DNA of 64,000 nt from Coriobacteriaceae bacterium (lineage in GTDB: Bacteria > Actinomycetota > Coriobacteriia > Coriobacteriales > Coriobacteriaceae). Each line of letters begins with the position of its first letter. Positions within the stretch are counted from its first letter, which is position 1. Positions 16,375 through 23,544 of the stretch are shown here, piece after piece. The notes under the pieces are model-generated. The model worked only from the letters and a program-made list of their open reading frames with translations. It was not told the DNA's origin and ran no database searches. The stretch spans positions 620,001 through 684,000 of the forward strand of contig DAJPGB010000001.1 in the NCBI GenBank assembly GCA_025992855.1, read 5' to 3'. Both the position numbers and the translations under genes were made by a program.

Positions 16375-18215
16375 TGACCGATCTTGCATCCACCACACCA
16401 CAATCGCTCGGTCGCGATCCCATGGTCGGCCTGCGCCTGGCGCGTGTCGACGGGTTTGAGCCGGCCATTGCGCTCGGTCAGGACGAACTGCCTGCCTATC
16501 TGCGTCGTTTTACGATACTGTTTGCCGACGATGCCACCATGCGCCGTGGCGGTATCGGCCGCGTGACGCGTGCCGTCAACGCCCAAGGCGAGGCCGTAGC
16601 ACTCAAACAGCTCATCTTGCCGACGCGCGATGAGTTTGACGACGATGCCGCCCATGAGGCGCTGGTCGCCAAGTTCAAAGCGGCATTTCGCGAGGAATAT
16701 GAATGCCATCGCGCCCTTTCGGGCCTTAAGGGCTTTCCCCGCCTCTATGGCTGGGGCGAGGTTGACGGTGTGCCTGCAATTGTCATGGAATGGGTCGAGG
16801 GCGAGACGCTCGCCCGCTTGCGCTCGCGCTTTGCCGTGGACGATGCCGGCCGCCTATCGCCGCTTGTGGCGGCGCGCTTGGGGCGCGACCTGTTCGACCT
16901 GCTCTGCCGCATGAGCCTGGTGGGGGAGGGCTTTGTCCATCGCGATATCTCGCCCGCTAATATTATGGTGCGCACGGCGCGTTTACCGCTTGACCGGCAG
17001 CTTGCCGAGGGCACCTTTGACCTGTGCCTGATCGACTTTGGCTCGTCGCTGGCGCTCGATCCTGCGTCGGCCGTGGCCGGTACCGGCGGCAAGGCGTCGT
17101 TTACGGAGCGCTATGCCACGCTGCGTCGCGCGACGGTGGCCTACGCTCCGCCCGAGATGCTCACCGACGATATTCCCGACCTGCGCGCTTTGCGTATGTC
17201 GCCGGCGATCGACGTCTATGCCGCAGCAAGCACGGTTTACGAGCTCATTGCCGGCGCCGCGCCATACGAAGCCGCGCCGGGCACTTCGGGCACCTCGGGT
17301 TCGCGCAAAAAGACGCGCGACATCGCGAGCCCCTACCGTCTCAAGATGGACACGCGGCCCGACTATCCCATTGGTGCCCATGCGCCCGGTTGCGATTTGA
17401 CTCAGCTGCTTCGTCGTGAGCCCGATGTGGCGCTCGCTGCGGCCGAGCAGGCCCAGCAGCTGGGGCTTGAGCCGGATTCCGAGGAGCTACGCGATGCGCT
17501 GGCGTTTGTCGATGCCCAGCTGTTCGACGTGGTGATGGCCTGTCTGTCCAGCCATCAAAAAGATCGTCCCGAGCCGGCGGCGGTCGAGGCGGCGCTCTCG
17601 GCGTTTTGTGACCACTATGCGCAAAATGTCGGTCGTTCGCTCCGCGGCGAGCCGCTCACGCCGTGCCCCATGGATGCGTCTGGCCGCGCGGTTCGTCGCG
17701 CGCTGATGGTCGGCGCGACGGTCGTCTGTGGCGTGGTTTGGGCTGTGGTCGTGGTTTCGGCCGCGCTGCTGGCGTCGGGCGCTCGCGTGACGGCGACTTT
17801 GGGATCGCTCGTGTGGTCTGGGTCGCTACCGGGTATTATTGCCGCACTGGCGTTGGCGCTGCCAGGCATGGCCGGCGTTGCCGCGGGGACACTTGCGCGC
17901 AATCGGCGTTCGGGCTTCCTGCAGGGTGTGCTTGCGCTTTCTGCCTGCGAGGTTCCGGTGCTGGTTGTGGCTGCATGTAGCGTATTTTCCCAACGCGCCG
18001 TGATGGGCGGCCTTGTTGCCGCTCTGGTTGCAACCTATACGCTTACGTGGTTTTTGCTTGCGATGGGCTTTGCCTTTGAACTTCCCGTTTCGGCACCGCG
18101 ACGCACAAAAGCCCAGATGGCGACTCCGCTTGCCGGTGGAGCCGCAGCTGCCCGTACTTTTGGCGGACCTGTCGAAGTATCGTCCGATTCTATTTCTACG
18201 ACCAAGGAGGCCTAG
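16371..18215 (+). CDS. Ser/Thr protein kinase with C-terminal TM helices
   Basis: The 614-residue kinase has VALKQL (ATP-binding Lys), HRDISPANIMV (intact catalytic loop), IDFGSSLAL (DFG) and YAPPEM (end of the activation segment). An unusual insert rich in Gly/Ser/Arg sits in the C-lobe (about residues 300-325). About four hydrophobic helices follow (about 440-570), with no PASTA repeats. It is a second paralogue of the 1577-3430 kinase type. It lies 3 bp upstream of an FHA-protein gene that probably reads its phosphorylations. ATGs at 16371 and 16374 are both in frame. Confidence 0.9.
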   Translation: MMTDLASTTPQSLGRDPMVGLRLARVDGFEPAIALGQDELPAYLRRFTILFADDATMRRGGIGRVTRAVNAQGEAVALKQLILPTRDEFDDDAAHEALVAKFKAAFREEYECHRALSGLKGFPRLYGWGEVDGVPAIVMEWVEGETLARLRSRFAVDDAGRLSPLVAARLGRDLFDLLCRMSLVGEGFVHRDISPANIMVRTARLPLDRQLAEGTFDLCLIDFGSSLALDPASAVAGTGGKASFTERYATLRRATVAYAPPEMLTDDIPDLRALRMSPAIDVYAAASTVYELIAGAAPYEAAPGTSGTSGSRKKTRDIASPYRLKMDTRPDYPIGAHAPGCDLTQLLRREPDVALAAAEQAQQLGLEPDSEELRDALAFVDAQLFDVVMACLSSHQKDRPEPAAVEAALSAFCDHYAQNVGRSLRGEPLTPCPMDASGRAVRRALMVGATVVCGVVWAVVVVSAALLASGARVTATLGSLVWSGSLPGIIAALALALPGMAGVAAGTLARNRRSGFLQGVLALSACEVPVLVVAACSVFSQRAVMGGLVAALVATYTLTWFLLAMGFAFELPVSAPRRTKAQMATPLAGGAAAARTFGGPVEVSSDSISTTKEA

Positions 18216-18218
18216 GTC

Positions 18219-19157
18219 ATGGCATCTCAAGTTGAGCTCACCCCATGCGGGGCCATGTTTGACATCTTTAAGCGCGCGGCGCATCTGAGCCATATCGAGC
18301 TGTGCGGCTTGGTGCTTTCGTCCCGTCCGCTCGCCGACGGCCGCAGCCCGCAGAGCCGGGCCGCCGATCGCTCTTGGGTTTCCCGCTTTATCGTTCGCGC
18401 GCCGGTCGGCACGCTTCAGCAGCGCTACTTTGCCGAATACGGTACCTCGGCTGCGCGTATTATGTCGCAACTGGCCCTGCGCCAGCGAAATCCCATGGAC
18501 TCCACGGCTGTGATCAATATGGTGTGCGGTCCCGCAGGTGAACCGATGGTACGCGCGCTCGAAGAGTGTCACCAGGACACGAATCTCTATCGCAACGCGC
18601 TCGATCGCCTGTCCCAGGCGGCAGAACTCATGCCCGCCGAGCGCGCCGAGGCCGTGCTGGTGCTGTTTGTCGCCGTCGGTTGTTCGGCGGATGTGCGGTC
18701 CTCGGTGAACTATGCCATCGACTACGCGCACGCGACCTGTGGCGGAGGCACATCCACGCCTCGTTCGCTTGGCATGTCGATGACCGCGGGCGAACGCGAA
18801 CCCGCCCCGGCGCACCCCTTGGGCTTGCTGCGCGTACAAAACAGTTTTGTCGTGAGCGCCCCGCGCTGGATTCAGCCGAGCGAGCAGGGTGTTGAGATTG
18901 GCGCGCTGGCCACTGGTGAGGGCGATATTACCGACGTCGGCGACGATGTCTCGGCCCGCCATGCTCATATCTGGTGCGATGCTCAAAATATCTGGCACGT
19001 CGAGGACTTGTCGTCCACCAACGGAACCGTGGTGGTAAACGGGGCCACGCGCGTCTGCATTCAGGTCGAGCCCGGCCGTTCCGCCCAACTCAATCCCGGC
19101 GACGAGCTCAAGCTCGGCGAATCCACTACCTACGCCATCCTCTTCGGTGCTCTCTAG
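18219..19157 (+). CDS. FHA-domain protein of the second kinase operon
   Basis: The 312-residue protein has an N-terminal helical region of about 190 residues of unknown fold and a C-terminal FHA domain (about 205-310): EIGALATGEGDI, SARHAHIWC, VEDLSSTNGTVVVNG and GDELKLGEST. It begins 3 bp after the kinase gene with GGAGG upstream. It presumably binds phosphothreonine on the kinase or its substrates. A diverged duplicate of its C-terminal half lies at 25464-25893 beyond an accessory island. Confidence 0.88.
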   Translation: MASQVELTPCGAMFDIFKRAAHLSHIELCGLVLSSRPLADGRSPQSRAADRSWVSRFIVRAPVGTLQQRYFAEYGTSAARIMSQLALRQRNPMDSTAVINMVCGPAGEPMVRALEECHQDTNLYRNALDRLSQAAELMPAERAEAVLVLFVAVGCSADVRSSVNYAIDYAHATCGGGTSTPRSLGMSMTAGEREPAPAHPLGLLRVQNSFVVSAPRWIQPSEQGVEIGALATGEGDITDVGDDVSARHAHIWCDAQNIWHVEDLSSTNGTVVVNGATRVCIQVEPGRSAQLNPGDELKLGESTTYAILFGAL

Positions 19158-19264
19158 CCGGCAGATAGGGACGTTTCTTTTCTGCCGGCACTTGGGGACA
19201 CTCCTCGGCGCGCCAGAGCCAGTCGCCCGGGGATGGAGGGGCCATTTTGGCCCTTGGCGGTCAG
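18728..19264 (+). repeat. Left copy of a 0.54-kb direct repeat (FHA 3' end plus downstream)
   Basis: This segment covers the C-terminal half of the FHA gene and about 107 bp downstream. It is closely similar by eye (most codons and the intergenic tail alike) to 25464-26004, in the same orientation. The two copies bracket the accessory island. Confidence 0.85.
19158..19206. repeat. Dispersed REP-like element, copy 1
   Basis: The inverted arms CCGGCAGA (19158-19165) and TCTGCCGG (19181-19188) surround GGGACGTTTCTTT and are followed by CACTTGGGGACA. Near-identical elements occur at 25894-25940 and, rearranged, at 34473-34520. It sits immediately after a stop codon. Confidence 0.65.
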
Positions 19265-19459
19265 TCGGGGCGAAACTAGAAGATCTTTCCGATTCGCGGC
19301 TGTTCATGCTTGTAGAGCATCTAAAACAATAGGATGTTATTCTGGAATATGCCGGGTGCGTGAACTTGCCTGTCTTAGCCTTAATAAGGTATAGGGGAGT
19401 TTGGCTCAGGGGTTCCGTCTTGTTCTTCAGCGCAGTATTGTGGGACAGATTTGCTGAGA

Positions 19460-20107
19460 TTGGCGCCTTACACCGCAGAGCGCACGGAAGGCTCTCGATT
19501 TGTGTTCTGGCCCCAGAATACAGGGCCTGATACTTACCAACTGTGGCATGGATGTAACATCTGTAGAAATCAACCCTTTTGTTGTCGACCTTTGTAAGAA
19601 AAACACTGCCATCAACTCTTTGGATGACGAAACTAGGGTGCTTGAGGGGAGCCTTTACTCCCCTCTGAGAGATGACTCATGTTTTTCGCTTGTCGTTGTG
19701 AATCCTCCGTTACTGCCGATTCCGGATGAGATTCCTTATCCCTTCGTTTGAGATGGAGGACAATCGGGTCTGGATAAAACACTTCGTATTCTTAAGGGTG
19801 GCGATACGCATTTAGAGAAAAACGGTAAATACTGCTAATAGGGGTGACGACGATGGTGCAGGGGCGACCCGCGATGCTCTCATCAATACGTCGGATACTT
19901 GGGAAATCAGGTCTAGATGCATGTATGATGATGCTGTGTGGCTATTCAATTAATCCGCGTTCCGAATGGGTGCAGGGTATAGCTGCGACATCGTATGCTT
20001 TTGACCCGGCGCGATACTCAGATATTTCTGAGGCGGTTGACGAAGTTTATACGCACTATGCCGCGCAAGGCGTTTCGGAAGTTTGCACATCTACGTTACG
20101 GGCTTAG
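19460..20107 (+). pseudogene. Disrupted SAM-dependent methyltransferase
   Basis: Fragments in different frames add up to a class I methyltransferase: LAPYTAERTEGSR (from 19460), then ALDLCSGPRIQGL (SAM-binding motif I), VEINPFVVDLC, LVVVNPPLLPIP (NPP motif), then after an in-frame TGA at about 19749 DGGQSGLDKTLRIL, and in another frame ILLIGVTTMVQGRPAML to a TAG near 20107. I see three lesions: a frameshift near 19490-19500 (consistent with loss of one copy of a GCTCTCGA repeat), the TGA, and a one-base loss in the A-run near 19827. The 5' part is not recognisable. The substrate is unknown. Confidence 0.75.
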
Positions 20108-20231
20108 GTTTCTTCAAGCGAGCAGGCCGGTTGCGTTATTTCGAGCGATTTTTCTAGTCTAGACGACAAAAGGCAAAGGATTTGATGGGTATAAAACGCG
20201 GACGTTTGTGGGCGGATGCTCAAATCTATTG

Positions 20232-20277
20232 TGGCAATCGGGCGGTTGAAAAAGATATTTCAACCGCCCGATTGCCA
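20232..20277. repeat. Perfect 20-bp hairpin
   Basis: Arms 20232-20251 and 20258-20277 are exact complements with a 6-nt loop. No T-tract follows on either side, so it is not a typical intrinsic terminator. It lies in the 315-bp gap between the methyltransferase remnant and the ABC exporter gene, where no gene is seen. Confidence 0.8.
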
Positions 20278-20422
20278 GGTTCGTCGGAGGAGATGTCCGA
20301 TTCCGACTCTCTTGTAGGAAGAGCTTGAGATCGTATTGGCCCAAGGCAATCTTAAAGCAGTCTCATTGGCAAATCTTCGCTCCTGTTGTGTTGAGGTGTA
20401 AGGTATCAGTGATTGATGTTTT

Positions 20423-22075
20423 GTGGCGGGTAGATTGGGGCCTTCCTTGATTCGATGCGTTCTCTCGAGGTTCATCAGAGCAAAAGGGGCTTTCGTCTTC
20501 ATTGCTATCACGGTGATTGGAACCGCTCTCTCCTATGCCATGCCATACGTGAACGGGAAATTCTTAGATTTTCTTCTCGGTAACCGCAGCGAAAGAGACG
20601 CCGTACTCTTCGCGCTCCTGGTTGCGTCAATAGGAGTTTTCTCCACCCTCTTTACTTATTTTGCAGGAACACTTTCCATTCGCATAACCACGAGACTTTC
20701 CTTTGATCTTCTCAGGGAGGCCGTCTTGCGTTTTGAAAGAGACGATTACTTGGTGAGTCGGACCATCGATCCAGCCTATACAACGCAACGGATTATTTCC
20801 GACTCCAGCGTGGTCTCATCCTTCGTTTTGGCGAATTTTATCAGTGCGCCGCTGTCCATTGTAGCCATTCCCATCGTATTGCTTATCATATGGTCAATTG
20901 ATTCAACTCTCGCGGTGTTTTCCATCATTCTCCTCATCGTGTATTTCTGTGTAATTACTGGGTTGAGGAAACTTTTGTATAGGGTCACGTATGAGAAGAA
21001 AGAGGCGGACAGCGCCTTTTACGCCGCAATTGCATCGCAGCTTAATCAGATTCTCAACATTCAACTGACATCTTCGTACGGCAAGAGCGAACAAGCGCTC
21101 GACGCTGGGTTTAAGAGCTATTTTCCCAAAGTTTTGCGCTCCGGAAAGCTATCATATTCTCTGACATCGCTCGATGGTCTTTTCGCAGCGTTGTTTCAAG
21201 CGGTGATACTTGTTGTTTCCGGAGTACGAATCATTAACGGAACTATGTCAATAGGCGAGTACACTATCATCGCTACATACTTCGCGGTTCTCTTTAAGAC
21301 TTTGAAAAGTATGATGTCATTGTTCAAATCCTATCAAGATGCCAAAGCATCATGGGATAGGACGGCTATCGCGACGAGAGAAAAGGAGAGATCGGGGTGG
21401 AATCGGACCGATTTAGCTAAACTCGATGAAATAAATGACATTTCGGTATCTGATTTGGAATTCTCGGTTGCCCTTCCAGACGGATCTGTCCGAGAGGTCC
21501 TCGGCGGGTTTTCTTTCAAGTTTTCCGGTCCTGGTACATATTGCATAGTTGGGGAAAACGGAAGAGGCAAGACGTCACTTCTTTACTTGATGCTCGGGCT
21601 ATACTCATCGAAAGGCAAAGTAAAATACAACGGCGTGCCAATCGAAGAATGCGACTTGGATTACATACGTGCGAGAGAGATATCGTGCTGCCCACAGTCG
21701 TGCTTCGCGCCGGACGAAACGGTGAAAGAGCTGTTAGAGTATTTCGACACGCCCTTTTCTTCCTATCACCGGGGTGTAGATGGCCTACTTTCGCTGGAAA
21801 ACAGCGTGAAGGAGTTGCTCGGGAAACGTTGCTCCGCGCTTTCGGGCGGTGAGCTGCGCCGAGTGTACTTATGGTCGGCGATTTCACGCAAGTCGTCAGT
21901 TTTGGTACTCGACGAGCCCACGACTGGGTTAGACGCTGTAAGCCGCGCCGAGCTTGCGGCCTATGTTAAGCGCAACAAGCAAAGCCAGCTGATCATCGTT
22001 GTCTCTCACGATGACGAGATGGTCGGCGCGGTAGAAGGGGTAGTGGATTTAGGCAGCATGTACCAGGGTAAATGA
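20423..22075 (+). CDS. ABC exporter (fused TMD-NBD)
   Basis: The 550-residue half-transporter has about six transmembrane helices (residues about 15-300) followed by an ATPase domain with Walker A (GENGRGKTSL), signature LSGGELRRVYL, Walker B (SVLVLDEPTTGLD) and H-loop VSHDDE. There is no N-terminal C39 peptidase, so it does not itself cleave a leader. The GTG at 20423 is the first in-frame start and has no strong ribosome site. TTG codons at 20435 and 20447 are alternatives. AT-richer codon use than flanking genes suggests acquisition. It is convergent with the radical-SAM peptide locus and is the obvious exporter for its product, though the transcripts are separate. Confidence 0.88.
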   Translation: MAGRLGPSLIRCVLSRFIRAKGAFVFIAITVIGTALSYAMPYVNGKFLDFLLGNRSERDAVLFALLVASIGVFSTLFTYFAGTLSIRITTRLSFDLLREAVLRFERDDYLVSRTIDPAYTTQRIISDSSVVSSFVLANFISAPLSIVAIPIVLLIIWSIDSTLAVFSIILLIVYFCVITGLRKLLYRVTYEKKEADSAFYAAIASQLNQILNIQLTSSYGKSEQALDAGFKSYFPKVLRSGKLSYSLTSLDGLFAALFQAVILVVSGVRIINGTMSIGEYTIIATYFAVLFKTLKSMMSLFKSYQDAKASWDRTAIATREKERSGWNRTDLAKLDEINDISVSDLEFSVALPDGSVREVLGGFSFKFSGPGTYCIVGENGRGKTSLLYLMLGLYSSKGKVKYNGVPIEECDLDYIRAREISCCPQSCFAPDETVKELLEYFDTPFSSYHRGVDGLLSLENSVKELLGKRCSALSGGELRRVYLWSAISRKSSVLVLDEPTTGLDAVSRAELAAYVKRNKQSQLIIVVSHDDEMVGAVEGVVDLGSMYQGK

Positions 22076-22446
22076 TGACAAGTGTAGTGCTACCCAACTG
22101 GCAGAGATAACAAAAAGGCGATGCAGATGCACGTAGCATTCAGGCGGTTCGGACTCGGTGCCTTCACGCCATCGCAACGCTTTCAGATATAGTTCTCGTT
22201 CTCTTACTAAAGGAAACTTTAGTCTACGTCATCTTGTCGAGACAGAGGTGAAGCGAAGTGTTGTCGCGACGTATCTTATTCCAGGTGGCTCAGTATCAGC
22301 GTGAGAATCGCACCAAAGTGTACTTACGATTCTCGTGTCCCACGGACAACATGAGCTGAGCATTGAGGTTCCACCCTTTGCTGCAACTACACGGGGTTGG
22401 ACGGCAATGAATATGCCGGGCCGCATACCACGCGCAGCGGGGGTCC
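22076..22446. other. Intergenic debris downstream of the exporter
   Basis: No intact gene is seen in these 371 bp. Composition is mixed. The region directly precedes a transposase remnant and may include a non-coding IS end, but no terminal repeats were recognised. Confidence 0.4.
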
Positions 22447-22572
22447 ATGTCCCAGTATGTTGCCTACAGCAGCCTCGATGTCCACGCACACATCATCTCT
22501 GCCTTCGCGTTCAATCCATTTGCCGGAGAGTGCGAGGGTTGCCAGGCCGTAGAATTCGAGCCGAACAAATGA
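22447..22572 (+). pseudogene. IS110-type transposase remnant (N-terminus only)
   Basis: A 41-codon reading frame begins MSQYVAYSSLDVHAHIISA and continues with FNPFAGECEG. This resembles the start of IS110/IS1111-family DEDD transposases (YxGxDVHxxxI followed by a G-E turn), where the D of LDVH is the first catalytic acidic residue. It ends at a TGA and nothing further of the roughly 350-residue enzyme follows. It marks past mobile-element activity inside the island. Confidence 0.6.
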
Positions 22573-22668
22573 AATGCGGTATCAGCGCATAGGATTAAAC
22601 TGACGATTGCTTTGCACTGAGAATACGCTTGGAAAGCCGCTATGGGTGGCGGCCCGGGTTAAATAGAG

Positions 22669-22715
22669 AAGCCCGTCCGATCACTTTCATGTGGCGAACG
22701 GTCGGGCTTCTTATT
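22669..22715 (-). terminator. Terminator of the precursor-peptide operon
   Basis: AAGCCCG and CGGGCTT arms, extended by CCG/CGG with one mismatch, enclose a 19-nt loop. T-rich sequence lies on both sides (CTTCTTATT on plus, CTCTATTT on minus). It is placed to end the minus-strand peptide operon and could also stop readthrough from the plus strand. Confidence 0.6.
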
Positions 22716-22775
22716 CCACTTGCCAATGCTCGGCTCATATTGGAAGAAAGCTACGCTAATGTTTGCGTGACACTC

Positions 22776-22883
22776 CTATTTTCTCCGAAGAAAGAGTCGG
22801 ATAATGAAGAATAGAATTAAAAAAGGTGCCAGATATAACGCAAGTATAAAGGCTAATCCAACGAGACCTTGCAATAATGGCAT
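22776..22883 (-). CDS. 35-residue hydrophobic membrane peptide
   Basis: A short frame starts at ATG 22881-22883 with an excellent ribosome site (GGGAGGAG ending 2 nt before the ATG) and ends at TAG 22776-22778. The product is a single hydrophobic helix with a PLLQGLVG start and a basic tail (IRLFLRRK), so it should insert with its C-terminus inside. It is the last gene before the terminator of the precursor operon. It could be an immunity peptide, a leaderless bacteriocin-like or holin-like peptide, or a maturation accessory; the sequence does not decide. Confidence 0.65.
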   Translation of the reverse strand: MPLLQGLVGLAFILALYLAPFLILFFIIRLFLRRK

Positions 22884-22961
22884 AACTCCTCCCAGACACG
22901 AGATTTTGGTATTTGTTCCCATCTTATTCTGAATTGGACCAAATAGTTCCTAGCCACAAAA

Positions 22962-23141
22962 CTACTCGTCAACTGGATCGCACCAATCTGCTGGCAAAAC
23001 ACAGCTTGATTCTTTATCGACATAGCACCAATTCGCAACAGGGCACTCGGCGATGTCGTAAAAATTGCATATATCAACTCCAAGACAACAAGGCTCAACG
23101 GGAGGATGTTCATTTGAACCAACAGGATGGATATGCTTCAT
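22962..23141 (-). CDS. Cys-rich RiPP precursor peptide 2
   Basis: This 59-residue peptide has ATG 23139-23141 preceded by GTGAGGAG. It shares its leader start (MKHIHP) with the neighbouring peptide at 23172-23375 and then has seven cysteines at residues 18, 19, 25, 33, 39, 47 and 54. Three CX3D motifs are visible: CLGVD, CNFYD and CDPVD. CX3D is the motif in which radical-SAM/SPASM enzymes of the freyrasin (ranthipeptide) type form Cys-to-Asp thioethers. No signal peptide. It lies 30 bp downstream of peptide 1 and upstream of the 35-residue membrane peptide. Peptide status is inferred from homology, ribosome site and context. Confidence 0.82.
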   Translation of the reverse strand: MKHIHPVGSNEHPPVEPCCLGVDICNFYDIAECPVANWCYVDKESSCVLPADWCDPVDE

Positions 23142-23171
23142 AACAGCTCCTCACCTTAATCCAATTAGAGA

Positions 23172-23375
23172 CTACGTTTGATCAATGCCACAGTGATCTA
23201 CAACGCAGATGCTGCCGCCATCCATGTCATAGTCGCAGTAATCGTATGCACCACAGCCATCTGCTTTATCATAAACAGTACAGATGTCAGTAATGCCCAA
23301 GAGGCAGTCAAAAGACATCGGCTTCACGCCTGCCTCGTCGCCACTTCCTGGATTAATCGGATGAATATGCTTCAC
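23172..23375 (-). CDS. Cys-rich RiPP precursor peptide 1
   Basis: This 67-residue peptide starts at GTG (23373-23375), 5 nt after GGGAGG. It begins VKHIHP, like peptide 2, has a Gly/Pro-containing leader to about residue 22 and a core with six cysteines at 24, 32, 41, 47, 57 and 62. CX3D motifs are CTVYD and CGAYD; CVVD and CGID are CX2D variants. The core is very rich in Asp (ten residues from 23 on). The gene for a radical-SAM/SPASM enzyme lies 170 bp upstream on the same strand. The frame is open upstream of the GTG, but without a ribosome site. The product is probably a thioether-bridged peptide. Confidence 0.83.
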   Translation of the reverse strand: MKHIHPINPGSGDEAGVKPMSFDCLLGITDICTVYDKADGCGAYDYCDYDMDGGSICVVDHCGIDQT

Positions 23376-23413
23376 GACTACCTCCCTTTGAGTGCAGAAA
23401 AACCTCAATATTG

Positions 23414-23442
23414 TGTATAACAAACCAAGATGTCTAGTTCAC
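23414..23442 (-). promoter_or_regulatory. Predicted promoter of the precursor-peptide operon
   Basis: On the minus strand GTGAAC and TATACA are separated by 17 bp, about 40 bp upstream of the GTG of peptide 1. This would let the peptides be made independently of, and in excess over, the radical-SAM enzyme. Confidence 0.45.
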
Positions 23443-23544
23443 CATATTTCTAGAATGGTTTCGGCGAACGTAGCAATAAGCTTCGCAGACGGTAATCAGA
23501 AGAACGAACACCTCCACAATGGTGACAGCAATGCGCTGAACCGC

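Noticed and set aside
22853..23122. An 89-codon minus-strand frame overlapping precursor peptide 2
   Set aside because: It lacks a ribosome site and has no recognisable product, while the overlapping 59-codon frame has a good site, the KHIHP leader and the Cys pattern.
23455..23544. Short hydrophobic frame in phase with the radical-SAM stop codon (VFVLLITVCEAYCYV)
   Set aside because: Only a GTG could start it and no ribosome site precedes it; too weak to call, though its hydrophobic character is curious.
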